In this document: piece after piece, positions 24,401 through 34,392 of the stretch
Position numbering within the stretch: position 1 is the stretch's first letter
How the letters are laid out: the number at the start of each line of letters is the position of its first letter
Assembly: GCA_038030265.1 (NCBI GenBank)
Contig: CM075942.1
Span: 10,808,029 to 10,872,028 of the forward strand
Source: Corythucha ciliata
Taxonomy: Eukaryota; Arthropoda; Insecta; Hemiptera; Tingidae
DNA: 64,000 nucleotides
Direction: 5' to 3'
Position numbers and translations under genes: made by a program
Notes under the pieces: generated by a model
What the model was told of the DNA's origin: nothing
Database searches by the model: none
The model's input: only the letters and a program-made list of their open reading frames with translations

Positions 24401-24696
24401 ATTAAAATCCCCCCCTATGACCACTGGCATGCCCCTCAGGCATTCCAGGGCGTTCTCCAGGGCAGCGAAAAACTCCGCCCCATCCACCAGGGAGGGGGGC
24501 CAGTAGCAGGATATTAGTCCAAGCTGCTGACCCCCCACCGTAACAATCACCGCTGCCACCCAGCGGGTCGGCCGGGAGACGACCGCGCACACGGTAAGTC
24601 GCCCATCTAGGACGACCACCGAGGCTAACGGCCCGAGCCCCTCTCGAAACCCCCCCGAAACGGTTCGGGTGCCCGCTCCGAAGGACGACAGCCGCC
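21416..24696 (-). mobile_element. R1-like non-LTR retrotransposon, 5'-truncated, GC-rich, nested
   Basis: A 3.28-kb minus-strand element lies inside Jockey-B, bounded by a 16-bp target duplication. Its 3' end (left side) is a (GA)n tract rather than poly(A), preceded by a roughly 260-bp GC-rich 3' UTR. Its 5' end (right side) lacks ORF1 and the first part of the endonuclease. GC content is visibly much higher than in all neighbouring DNA. The C-terminal CCHC motif and RT motifs place it near the R1/Loa group, but the exact clade is uncertain. Confidence 0.85.
21691..24693 (-). pseudogene. R1-like ORF2 polyprotein: endonuclease, reverse transcriptase, C-terminal CCHC
   Basis: The protein is readable from about 24690 to the stop at 21691, about 1000 codons. 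The endonuclease part begins within the domain and shows ISCYWPP, VVIGGDFNAWDLAWG and SANHCLVSF. The reverse transcriptase shows YRPISLLPCESKVLERL, QFGG, LLDVQGAFDSVSW, GCPQGSVLSAALWN and the catalytic YVDD near 22785. The C-terminus has the zinc-binding pattern CPCGVEEETADHVLRRC. Only one break is visible: an 8-base G run on the coding strand (C run at 23145-23152) shifts the frame between QFGG and the next block. One base fewer would restore register, so this may be a sequencing error or a single mutation. This is the least decayed retroelement here. Confidence 0.85.
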
Positions 24697-24712
24697 CAGG
24701 AAATCGAGTCTC
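24697..24712. repeat. Right target-site duplication of nested R1-like element
   Basis: This is an exact copy of the 16-bp word at 21400-21415. Jockey-B ORF2 resumes in frame immediately after it. Confidence 0.9.
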
Positions 24713-25192
24713 AGACCGGAAATCGGCACCCTTCTGTATAAATCTATATTAAGGCCACTAATCTTATATGGAAGTGAAATATGGGGAGCGGCCTCTCCTA
24801 CAAAAATCAAACGGCTACAGGCATTTCAAAATAAAATATTAAGAATATGCGTTAATGCCCCATGGTTCATAAGAAACTCCCAACTCCATCGAGAATTAAA
24901 AGTCACAACAATAGCCGAACAAATCGAAACGAAGTTTCGGCGTTTTTACACCAACCTACCCAGCGTTAATGGTGCGGTTCACTTTTCCCTCGGTGAAAAA
25001 ATTGCAGAACGACTCCTTGAACTTTGCAAGATAAACTAAGTCTGTGATATCAAAGTGCTGTGATGTGATACCTCTTCTTTAAATTCTACGCCATAAGAAT
25101 TTTGTCCATTCTTCCAGTTAAAACTGAACATTAACTTGACATAAAAACATCATGTATAACAAATGTTTAATTGTTGAGCTGATGATTCTATT

Positions 25193-25214
25193 AAAAAAAA
25201 AAAAAAAAAAAAAA
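25193..25214 (+). other. Poly(A) tail of Jockey-B
   Basis: An uninterrupted run of 22 A marks the 3' end of the retrocopy, about 155 bp after the ORF2 stop. Confidence 0.85.
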
Positions 25215-25254
25215 TTTGTTTCATCAAGCCGAGCTTCTTCCTCTATTTTTACCA

Positions 25255-25690
25255 CAATCTCTTCAAAAATTTCGAAAAGTTTCAGTAGTTTTACAAGGGC
25301 TTTGTTATATTAAATTTTTGTGCCGTATTATAAACGTGTGAATTTAAGCGATTTTTTTGAAATTTCACCCCCCCCCCCAATCAAAGTTTTCGAAAAATCT
25401 CAATGGAACCCAGGGCTTTCGTTACATTAAATTAATGAGTCGAATTTTAGAGCGCTAAGATGAACTATTGAAGTTCAACGCTATTTTTACACTTCCACAC
25501 CGGAAGGACCACCCCCACCACCTTGACTTTTTCGAAAAATTAAAATGGGAATCAAAGGCTACTCTAACATGGAGTATTCGTACTGAATATGATACTTCTA
25601 GAATCAACTGGTGATTTATAGTGATTTTTTGACCAAATCAACCCCTATTTTCCCCCACTCCACCTAGACGGATTTGGCCCAAATGCAATA
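25255..25690. repeat. Degenerate tandem repeat, unit about 115-140 bp
   Basis: Three or more diverged units share a common order: TTTCGAAAAA(T/G), then AATGG, GGCTTTGTTACATTAAATT, a GATTTTTTGA-like stretch, and a C-rich run of CACCCCCCC type. Unit starts lie near 25270, 25390 and 25530. It looks like an old satellite remnant. No coding potential is visible. Confidence 0.45.
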
Positions 25691-25754
25691 CCGTCCGGGG
25701 TTTTATGACTACTGATTTTTTGCCAAAGCGCGTTCCGCTAAATTAACTTCTACG

Positions 25755-25817
25755 AGATTTATCGTGCTAACAAGAAAACGGCCATAATATTATAAATAAA
25801 TCAATCAATATATATAT
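25755..25817. mobile_element. Left half of a split repeat module related to the 15-18 kb palindrome
   Basis: ATCGTGCTAACAAG, then GGCCATAA and a TA-rich run match 16266-16307 inside the large palindrome and its mirror copy. The right half of the module lies at 27604-27736. The foldback element 25818-27603 therefore interrupts this module at its TA run. Confidence 0.65.
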
Positions 25818-27603
25818 GATTCAGGAGGAATGTGACAAAGATGCACAGGTGATAGTGCGTACCTGGACGCACAAAAAACGTCATAGGGACGCATAGCCGA
25901 AAATGCTTTGGTTACGAGATATGAGCATTTTCCTGTTGTTTCCCATTTTCATCAGTTTTTACGGTAATTGTCGTGTTCACGGCTCACCGTTAGTGGTTAG
26001 ACAATAAATGACGGTGGATTCGGAAAGAGAACAAAATCCTGTTCCTGAAACCACCATGAAAATCAAAAAATGTCGCTTGGGCGTGGCTATTTCAGCCATG
26101 TGAAAAGTTAAGAAAGTAGTTTTTTCAAATACCTGATAAATTTGACATCAGTATCAATCAGCTGCTAGTGCACGCGTCGACGGGCAAAGTTGTGGAAAAC
26201 TACCCCGTTCTGTGTACTTTCGAACGGTGTCCTGATAGTTGAAGTTTGCAGCCCTCGGACTTTAGCAATCAAGTTTAAATGCAAAAAAATGTAAATTTGC
26301 TTTGTTAAAACAAGCCGAAATAGGTCAGTTCAAATGCCGTTTCCTTGGGGTATTGCGTTCCTACGAGCATGCTCCTCTCAATGCCTGAAGTAAGGATTCA
26401 ATTGACAACGAGGTTTTCCATGTATGGAATGTGAGTTTAGGTGGTGGATGAACAGCGTTAGGGTGAAAATTATGGACTTCGACATTTCACCTTATCAGAT
26501 TCAGCCGGTACCCTAATATCTCATTCACGTACACTCATATCTCTCATTCACGGAGTTCTTTGTCCATCGTTTGCCCCTCCAATTTGTATGAGATCAATTT
26601 ACAGTAACAACCTTAATTTGAAATAACAACATAACGTCATTCAAATAAGTGTTCAAAAATTCCTCCCCCTTTTGGACACTCGGACGCTCTTTTCTGTACG
26701 TCTCTGGGTGGTTCGACGAGTTTCGGCATCTCGTTGTCTGATCGATTCAGCCACAGGCCACAACGTTTCTTATCAGTTCCTCGCGTTTGCTGGGCTTGTG
26801 TTCGTATACCATTGTCCTCATCCATCCTCAGAGACAGTAATCGAGGGACGTTAGGTTAGGAGACCTCGCAGAACAGTTAATTGGTCCTCCTTGCCCACAA
26901 TCTGCTGAGCTGAGCTGATTCTGATGAGATAGAACGGCCAAGTCCCTGTTCAAGTCCTAACGTAGCAGTTCATCGGCGGAGTCTGTCATGGTGACCCTCG
27001 CGTAGTGAATTGAATTCTTACTTTTACTTCAGGCATTGAGGGGAGCATGCTTGGAGGAACACAATGGCCTAAGGAAAGACCATTTAACCTGACCTATTCG
27101 GTTTGTTTTATCAAAGCAAGTTGCATTTTTTTGCACTGGAACTTCATTGCTAAAGTCGGAGGGTTGCAAACTTCAACTATCAGGACACCGTTCGAAAGTA
27201 CACAGAACGGGGTAGTTTTCCACAACTTTACTCGTCGATGCGTGCACTAGCAGCTGATTGATACTGATGAGAAATTTAAAAGGTATTCGAAAAAACTACT
27301 TTGTTCGCTTTTCACATGGCTGAAATAGCGACGCGCAAGCGAAATTTTTTTATTTTCACGGTGGTTTCAGGAACAGGATTTTGTCCTCTTTCCGAATCCA
27401 CCGTCAGTTTTGGTCTAACCACCTATGGTGAGCCCTGAACACGACAATTACCGTAAAAAGCAATGCAACTAGAAAAGAACAGAAAAATGCTCATATCTAA
27501 TAACCAAAGCATTTTCGGCTATGCGTCTATATGACGTTTTTTGTGCGTCCAGGCACGCACTATCACCTGTGCAACTTTGTCACATTCCTCCTGAATCACC
27601 CTG
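25818..27603. mobile_element. Foldback element with CAGGGTG-type terminus, TA-targeted
   Basis: Arms of about 600 bp (25818-26430 and 26990-27603) are inverted copies. The left end starts GATTCAGGAGGAATGTGACA. The right end is its complement plus an outer CACCCTG followed by TA, so the left end has lost about 7 terminal bases. The centre (26430-26990) is unique and shows no recognisable gene; short frames near 26637-26854 occur on both strands. The terminal CAGGGTG and TA flank match the 4058-5511 element, although the arms differ. Confidence 0.7.
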
Positions 27604-27736
27604 TATATGAATTCCGGAGACCACTGAATTCGTGTTCTAGAGGTCCTGAAACATGAAAAAAACATGCCATGACCCATGTTTGCCACCATCACGACGAGAC
27701 CAATTGTGCATTTTGACATAAATGAAATGCACTAAA
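27604..27736. mobile_element. Right half of the split repeat module
   Basis: The stretch GAATTCGTGTTCTAGAGGTC through AATGAAATGCACTAAAA corresponds to 16325-16434 in the large palindrome with about 80-85% identity by eye. The end contains the TGCATTT/AATGAAATGCACT hairpin common to several elements here. Confidence 0.65.
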
Positions 27737-29184
27737 ACATGCAGGCTGGATATTTTTATCTTAGATTTACCTTATAGCAGTCTACTTTCATGAATTTTTT
27801 TCAGAATTTTATCTTTGATGCGTCATCGTCAAAAAATCGAAAAACTAGAAAAGGGCCACATTACGGGGTATTTATATACGCTGCTATTCCAAGTCCATGA
27901 TCTTCTTTTACCTGTCGTCTTATATTTTATTTTGGAAACGTATAAAAACTAGAATTTTTTCGTACAATGGTCTTTTCAATCGGGTGAATACAGATCGAGA
28001 TATTTGCAGTTGAATCCACTAGGTATGAGTGAAGCTGTCATTTACAGCATCGAAATGCATAGGGGGATGTTTTTCGTAGGAAACTTTGATCAAGGAGGAA
28101 AAGGATTCAATAAATGTAAATTTATTTACGATACATAACTGTAGTTGTTTTACTTTCATAATTGATGAGAAAGTACCGTCGTATGCCCAAGAAATTCATG
28201 AGAACCTGGAGTGCGAAACAGGACTGAGGATTTTGCGGGTATGTTGAATGATGGCGGTTAGACCATAAAATAACACGGTTGAATCATTTTCCTTCTTATT
28301 TCGTTCACCACGTATAGTGCTGAAGACGTACAGTAGCTGGAGGTCTGAGGTCGAAACAGAGACTGGACCGCAACCAACACCCATGTTGTGCAATCTCAAG
28401 ATAGTCTGTTGTACGTCTAACCCCCCCCCCAAACATCATTCTTATTCTTGGTTTAATTTTAATTTTTAATGGGGGAAGGGGGCAAACTTCAGACCCAGTT
28501 CCGCCGTTTTCATACTTTCTGTAGCATGACCCCATCGTGAAAAAATAAAAACCTTCCTAAAATTGCTATACTTGCCCCTTGGTAATCTTTATGCACATAT
28601 ATAGTTCTATTACTTTATGATTACTTTTGCAATAATATTAGTGCGTAGATTATAATAAATCCCGGCTCCGATAGGTTTTTTAGTATTTTGTCTTGATAAC
28701 TTTAGTTCACTCTCTTTACATGAATTTCATAGACAATACGATGGCATTTTTCTTATGAATTATGAAAAACAACTATAACTGTCATGCATAGTAAATAAAC
28801 TTTCAATTATTGAACCATTTTCCTCCTTGATGAAAGATTCCTACGAAGAACGTTCCCCTATGCATTCCCATGCTGTAAATGACAGCTTCACTCTTACGTG
28901 GTGGATTCAACTGCAAATATCTCGATCTCTTTTCACCAGATTAAAATGACCATTGTACGAAAAAATTCTAGTTTTTATACGTTTCCAAAATAAAATATTA
29001 GACGACAGGTAAAAGAAGATCATGGACATGGAATAGCAGCGTATATGAACCCCATATGTGGCCCTTTTCCAGTTTTTCGATTTTTTGACGATGACGCACC
29101 AAAGATAAAATTCTGAAAAAATTCATGAAAGTAGACTGCTTTAAGGTAAATCCAAGATGAAAATATCCAGCCTGCATGTTTTTT
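27734..29184. mobile_element. Foldback element with AACATGCAGGCTGG termini
   Basis: Arms of about 430 bp (27734-28165 and 28755-29184) are inverted copies. The outer ends read AAAACATGCAGGCTGGATAT and its complement. The unique centre of about 590 bp contains short frames but nothing recognisable. It abuts the TGCACTAAAA end of the preceding module. Confidence 0.7.
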
Positions 29185-29671
29185 TAAATTCCTAAAATCG
29201 TCGGAAAACGGGCATTTTAGGCCTTTTTGAGCGATTTTCGATAAATGAAAACCCTTTTAAATGACCCCAAAATCATTTTTTTTGGTCTACTATTAGTATT
29301 GAAGCTGAATTTGGGAGTGGGAACGAGATTCGTGCGAATCTGTTTTCAGAAAAAATAAATAATAAATAATGGCCAAAAAACGACGGTTTTGACGGTAATT
29401 CGGTAAGAAACCCCATTTTGGACAAACGCGCTTCGGTAAAAATTTTCTTTTTTGGTCCCAAATGATTACCGCCTGCTTCCGAAAAAATCCCGGTTAAGGG
29501 ACTTTTGACCCCCCTTAATGCGGGTTACCCTTTTTCACAATCCGCAAACCCCCTCCCCAACAACCGCTCTTATGAGTGGCCGACTGATCGCCATTTCCCC
29601 AGTTCGCCCTGGTCGAGATAGCCCACGGGTCGACAGTTATCACATCACTACAAATAAAGAAGCGGGAAAAT
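29185..29671. other. Spacer before the Ty3-type element, no gene recognised
   Basis: Repeated ATTTTCGATAAAT and TTTTGG words suggest old repeat sequence. No domain-bearing frame is visible. Confidence 0.3.
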
Positions 29672-31399
29672 TCATATAAAACCACTGGCTGGGTAAAGGA
29701 CCGAATAATTCCGTTCGGCGGGATTGAGTGCCCGACTCCCGTACGCGACTACCCGTTCCTGCCCCTCTTGGATTTGAGTTAACACGGCCCCCAAACCGGT
29801 GGTACTTGCGTCAGTTTGAATGACGAATGGTTTTGAAAAGTCGGGTCGAGCTAGCACTGGAGCCGTCGTAAGAAGGGATTTAATTCGGCTAACTGCCATC
29901 TCCTGTTCCGGACCCCACTCAAAGGGAGCGCCCTTTTTAAGTAGATCAGACAGAGGCTGCGCGATTTGGGAAGCATTTTTGAAGAAGCGCCTATACCACG
30001 AGAACATTCCCAGGAAACGGCGAACCGTCCTCACGGAAGAGGGGCGAGGATAATCGAGTACGGGCTTAATCTTATCGGGATCAGGACTGATTCCATCGGA
30101 ATTGATTAAAAACCCTAGGTAGGTTAGCTGTTCGGCACCAAATTCGCATTTTTCCCAATTGACGCGTAGACCAAATTTTTGTAAGCGGGTAAACAACGCC
30201 TTCAGGCAATCGAGGTGTACCCTGTAGGTGGGAGTAACAACCAATAAGTCGTCTAAATAGGCATGAACGTAGGGACGCAGTTCTGCCGTGAGAAGGGCAT
30301 CGACTAGACGCTGAAATGTGGCTGGTGAGTTGGTTAGGCCAAACGGTAGAAATTTGAACTGAAAGTGGCCTTTTCCCGGAACACTAAATGCGGTTACGGG
30401 CGCACTCTCGGGTTCTAACGGTACTTGAAGGTATGCCTGCTTCAAATCAATTTTTGAAAGTACTGCCACATTTTCTAGGTTCTCCAGTAAGGACCCCATA
30501 TGAGGAAGCGGATAAGCGTCTTTCCGGGTCTGGCTGTTGACCCTGCGGAAATCAATGCACATCCGGTAAGTGTTATCGGGTTTGGGGACCATGACCACGG
30601 GACTACTCCATGGAGAGTCCGAGGGTTCTATGATACCTTCCTCCAATAGTCGATCCACCTCCTCTTCAATTTTACCCTTGATGAGAGGTGAAGTTCGGTA
30701 ACTTCTCTGCTTGACTGGTTGTGGATCAAGTAACTCTATGCGATGACGTATCGGAACTTTACCGAGACAAAAGAGTTCGCTATGACGAAAATGTTCCACA
30801 ACCTGGCTTAATTGGTCGCGCTCCTCCAGCGAAAGGGATTGGATGCTGGATAATGGAGAAATCAAGGCGCTTTCATTTGTAACTAGACTATACCGCGCAT
30901 CACGACCGTTGATGGAGTATTCCCCGGAATCGAAGAAAAGGTGAATTCCCAATGTTTTCAGGCTGTCGAGTCCCAGAATACACTTCAATGCCAGATTTGG
31001 GAGGAAAAGAAATTTTAAGGTAAAACTGGTCTCATGACAGTGAACGGGTAACTCAATAGTCTGTTGAACCAACTCTATCTTACCGTTTGCCAACTGGACC
31101 GCCTGTGGCGAGATTGGGTCAAGCTGGGGGACTGAGAGGCCGAGATGACCCAGACCTTCTAAACTTAGGTAAGAGTGTGAAGCCCCGGTGTCCACCAAAG
31201 CGGTCAATTCGATGTTACGCACGCGTAATGATAAATTTACGCGGGGAAATGACGAAGACCCGAATCCCAGGGTACAAAGCCGATAGTTATCGGTAGGGTT
31301 GGAGGAGGAGGCACGAGTTCGAGGTGGGCAACGACAGGTTTTAACCGTTTCGCCTTTCTTCCCACAGCGGTAACAAAAGACCACTCGGGGCTGTGTGCA
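29672..31399 (-). pseudogene. Ty3-type Pol: protease, reverse transcriptase, partial RNase H
   Basis: This is in the same frame as gag after the TAA at 31400. It starts with the last Cys of knuckle 1 and a second knuckle (CYRCGKKGETVKTC). The aspartic protease follows with ALVDTGASHSYLS. The reverse transcriptase shows the entry block DSPWSSPVVMVPKPDNTYR, then DLKQAYLQVPL, FLPFGLTNSPATFQR and the catalytic YLDDLLV. RNase H begins FVIQTDASTTGLGAVL and breaks off after LNPAERNYSV (near 29699). The last eight codons are unrelated sequence. Integrase is missing. Confidence 0.85.
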
Positions 31400-32338
31400 T
31401 TAAGCATATCCGTGATCGGTACTCCCACAGTTCCAACAGTCGCCCCCCTTCCAAGCGGTTACCGAAACTGTATTTAAGCTTACAACTTTTGGCCAGGGGC
31501 TCTGGCCTCGAGTGCTGTTAGTGGTCGTGGTGGGGCAGGCAAATTGTGGCGCGTGACTGGTAGTTGGAGCGGGAGGGGCTCGATAATTTTCACATTCCGC
31601 CTCCATTTGTTCCACCTGTTTGCCAGCGGAAACCAACTCCTGAACGGTCCCAAATTTCTTTCCCAACAAGTGGCGCTTCATATTTGGATTTAGGTTCTTT
31701 GTGACCTTTCTTAGCACTTTAGCTGGGGTAGGGGCTTGAGGTAGTCGCATCATTAGTCCTTGCAAGCAGTCTGCGTAGACCGCGATAGGCTCTTTGACCC
31801 CTTGTGTGCGTTTCCGGATCTCGGATTTCAACACCTCGGTGAATTCCTGAGGAATAAAGCGCTCCTCGAATGCCCTGAGAAACGCGGGCCAAGTTTCCCA
31901 TGAATCTTGATTAAGTCTTAGCCAGTGAAGGGGTGTTCCCGAGAACAGTGACCCAATTTCCTTGAGCACTTGATCGTCCCATAATTCACAGCGCGAGCGT
32001 TTTTCGCGTAAATTTAAGAGAAAATCTGACGGAGACTCCCCCGGGGAATTGGAGAAAGATATACCCCACCCTTGAATGACCCGATAGGGGTGTTCCTGGA
32101 GGAAGCTCTGCACGTTTACCACTTGTGGCGAGAGGGAAGAAGTGGCGTCTACCTTTGCCTTAGCCATTAAGTTTTCCGATTTCTCTCTCACAATACGCCT
32201 AGCCTCAACCCGCAACTGGTCGAGGGTAGTGCTTTCCAACGTGGCCCCTTCACAGAGTTGATACCCCAAACTACCGAGAACTTTAAGTAAGGACTCTTTG
32301 TCTAAGGTCTGAATCCATGACGTTGGGAATTCAGCCAT
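31400..32338 (-). pseudogene. Ty3-type Gag with truncated zinc knuckle
   Basis: Gag is the structural protein of the retrotransposon particle. I chose the ATG at 32338 (MAEFPTSW); the frame upstream lacks another ATG. The middle has the retrotransposon Gag pattern with SPSDFLLNLREKRSRC, a WLRLNQDSWETWPAFLRAFE block and a SAGKQVEQMEAE segment, followed by a Pro/Thr linker. It ends inside a CCHC knuckle. CWNCGSTDHGYA is followed by TAA (31402-31400) at the position before the final Cys, and the same frame continues into pol. One nonsense change therefore separates gag from pol. Confidence 0.8.
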
Positions 32339-32896
32339 CTTTATTATTTCCGTATCTGTTAAGTCAATAAACAAGGGGAACCAAAAATAAGCAAAATACC
32401 AAATAAAAATTGGAAAAATAAAAATTTACCCGGAGAAATGACAAGAGAAATTACTGCGAAAATAACGAACACCCGGTGGGGCGGGATTACGTGTTACCTC
32501 AGCCCCTTTACCAAAAGGGGGGGACCATGAAGAGGTGTCAACGAGACGAAATAAAAGCTTGGTCTTGGTTTTGAGCAAAACCAAAAGATAAATCATAAAC
32601 GCACTATTCGCACTACTTACCGAGAAATTCTAACACGGCTTTTGCCTATTCGGCAACTAAAATCCCGAATAAGGGAAGAGAGAGAGTAGGAAAACTCTTT
32701 TAGGTGCTGGAACAGCAAAGTTCACGAAGAAAACCTGGGCAGGGGGGAAACATTTATATTACATCTTAAAAGGTCCAAGCGGAAGAGAAGATTTCTGCCT
32801 GGGAGGGGAATGAACCCTAATAGCAATATTCCCAATAATTACCAAGGGAAGGAGACTCCGACACGATACTATTAGACTCTACTATGCCCTGACATA

Positions 32897-32914
32897 GCCC
32901 CACGTTGGGCGCCA
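32897..32914 (-). promoter_or_regulatory. Primer-binding site complementary to tRNA-Lys
   Basis: On the minus strand this reads TGGCGCCCAACGTGGGGC. That is the established 18-nt primer-binding site for tRNA-Lys1,2 used by several retroelements. It lies 3 bp inside the presumed LTR end (TTACA, at 32918). Confidence 0.8.
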
Positions 32915-32917
32915 ATT

Positions 32918-33720
32918 TGTAAGATGGTTCACTGGAGACGGGGGGGGGGGGAATCGGAACAGGATGGGTCGGCTGGCTATGTCAAGGGCAAAGTAAAAGT
33001 CAACAACCGTATGTGGTGGCTGATCAATTGGGTTTATTTGTTTGTGAAACAACTATAGTGGTTTAGTGGTCGGGAAACAACATAAATTGTACACTTGAAT
33101 AATACGCTTCGTATTTTCGGGAGGGTAGGGAAAATTTATAATTTACTGCTTCGATTAGGAGGAGTGAAATCCCGTCCGCTGATCGGAAGTAGGCTTCTAA
33201 CAAACAAAATAACCACAGGTGAATTTCCTATGGGCGTGCGATAATGGTGGAGTAGAGACGGGAGGGGGGGGGAAGGAAATAAGGATAGGAGGGTCAGTCA
33301 CCTGAGAAAGTCTTAACTTATTAACTAGAGACTACTTCAAGTCCAGCGGATAGTCCAAGTGGCGCGGGGATTAAAGAGGACAAATTAAAGTTTACCCAAA
33401 CTGGGGGGGGGGGGGAAAGGGGCAACGAAATGCCTTAAAGGTAGGCGTTAAATAAACGGATCGTTGATGATTGCTTATCTGCACCAGGTTCCTTCTCCTG
33501 GCGATGTCCGACGTCGTCCCAGGACGAACGGGGAAATGATATTTCCGGGTGGATGTGGGAAGTGTCAGAGTTTCGCTCTCGAACGTCTATACGGTGGCGA
33601 TCTTCCAAGTAAGGGGGAGGATTTCTCCCGCGTACACGGTGCCCTAAAGGGGAACATTACGTATTATTATGCTACTAGGAAAGAATACGTTTCTTTCGGT
33701 CAAACGACTCACCTACGACA
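32918..33720 (-). mobile_element. Probable 5' LTR of the Ty3-type element
   Basis: The inner edge is set by the primer-binding site: the minus strand ends CCATCTTACA at 32918. The outer edge is a guess, at a TGTCGTAGGTGAG start near 33720, because no second LTR is present for comparison. It contains G runs near 32940 and 33405 and a minus-strand AATAAA near 33030. Confidence 0.45.
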
Positions 33721-34023
33721 GTAGGGCACGAGGAAACGGAATAACCAACGATGGTCCTGGCCAGATAGTTTGGCCGCCGTCTCCCACAATTCGTCGGGAG
33801 GGAAAGCCTTTCGCGAGCCAAATATAATTTTCCAAATATGATTTGCAGCGTACAGTGGAGCGTACCCACGGTAGACGATAAACGATAAGGATTAACTGTG
33901 AAACAGTACGCGTTGCCTCGAGGCTCAAGGCAGACTAACGGAGGCATTAACTTATCTTCTTTAGTTAAACGCGAACTATGCCCGATCCTGCACTTCTTTC
34001 GTTTTATTTTATTTAGAAAATTA

Positions 34024-34068
34024 ACGCCACCGTGATCACGGTTACAACATAGAGCTTGTGAACGGGCC
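34024..34068. mobile_element. Short remnant of the GAACGGGC-ended TTAA MITE
   Basis: CATAGAGCTTGTGAACGGGC followed by CTTAA matches the right end of the MITE at 34393-34527. A TTAA also lies at 34020-34023. It is likely an internally deleted copy. Confidence 0.4.
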
Positions 34069-34099
34069 TTAAATACACTGAAGTGAACCCACACTTTAA

Positions 34100-34343
34100 G
34101 GCCAGGTCACAACCTATCATGCACGCTTCCGATCCGACACCGATCTTGCATTTTTTGACAGGTGTGGGGACCGTAATAGGCGTTAATACCGAATAATTCA
34201 CGGCTATTACGCTTCTCATCCCTCTCAAATTGCCTTTCCAACCCAAATATAGTCTAACCGTCACAAGGGTTTCCACAGTCTCCGATCCGACATGCATGAT
34301 CGGTGTCGGATCGGAAGCGTGCATGATAGGTGTGACCTGGCCT
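34100..34343. mobile_element. MITE flanked by TTAA (family T1, copy 2)
   Basis: A 244-bp element between TTAA at 34096-34099 and TTAA at 34344-34347. Its ends GGCCAGGTCACAACCTATCA and TGATAGGTGTGACCTGGCC are inverted repeats. It is the reverse-oriented relative of 1506-1748. The open frames crossing it are composites of repeats. Confidence 0.8.
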
Positions 34344-34392
34344 TTAACCAGCGAATGGAAGGATGACGTAGCTGATACAGAGAGAACTTTAA

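Larger units (their letters stand above)
19046..25039 (+). pseudogene. Jockey-B ORF2: endonuclease and reverse transcriptase, split by nested insertion
   Basis: The frame starts at the ATG at 19046 and stays in register to the nested insertion at 21415, then resumes after the target duplication to a TAA at 25037-25039. The endonuclease shows LNWNANGI, ITETHLKEG, VGDLNAKSSAWGC and SDHSPS. The reverse transcriptase shows YRPISLLS, QFGF, LDLKQAFDNVW, GTPQGSVLSPIL and the catalytic YADD near 21068. The C-terminal segment after the insertion has GSEIWGAA and WFIRNSQL. Two in-frame TAA codons (19094-19096, 20381-20383) interrupt it, with no frameshift in over 2.3 kb. The copy was probably young when the R1-like element landed. 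Confidence 0.85.
18340..25214 (+). mobile_element. Jockey-like non-LTR retrotransposon (Jockey-B), interrupted by an R1-like element
   Basis: This is a plus-strand element with a truncated ORF1 (from about 18347), ORF2 (19046-21415 continued at 24713-25039), a short 3' UTR and a 22-base poly(A) tail at 25193-25214. A GC-rich R1-like element occupies 21416-24696. The sequence on either side of it shares the 16-bp word CAGGAAATCGAGTCTC, and with one copy removed the reading frame continues exactly. The 5' end abuts the palindrome at 18339. It is from a different family than Jockey-A, judging by protein sequence. Confidence 0.85.
29672..33720 (-). mobile_element. Ty3/gypsy-type LTR retrotransposon, 3'-truncated
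   Basis: The element reads leftward: a probable 5' LTR (about 33720-32918), a primer-binding site (32914-32897), a 5' leader, gag (32338-31400), and pol (protease, reverse transcriptase, start of RNase H). Similarity stops near 29699 in the RNase H domain. Integrase and the 3' LTR are absent, so the element lost its 3' third by deletion or rearrangement. No target duplication can be scored. Confidence 0.8.

Noticed and set aside
21701..24506. Many long plus-strand frames across the R1-like element
   Set aside because: These are antisense shadows of a GC-rich coding region; the minus strand carries all the RT and endonuclease motifs.
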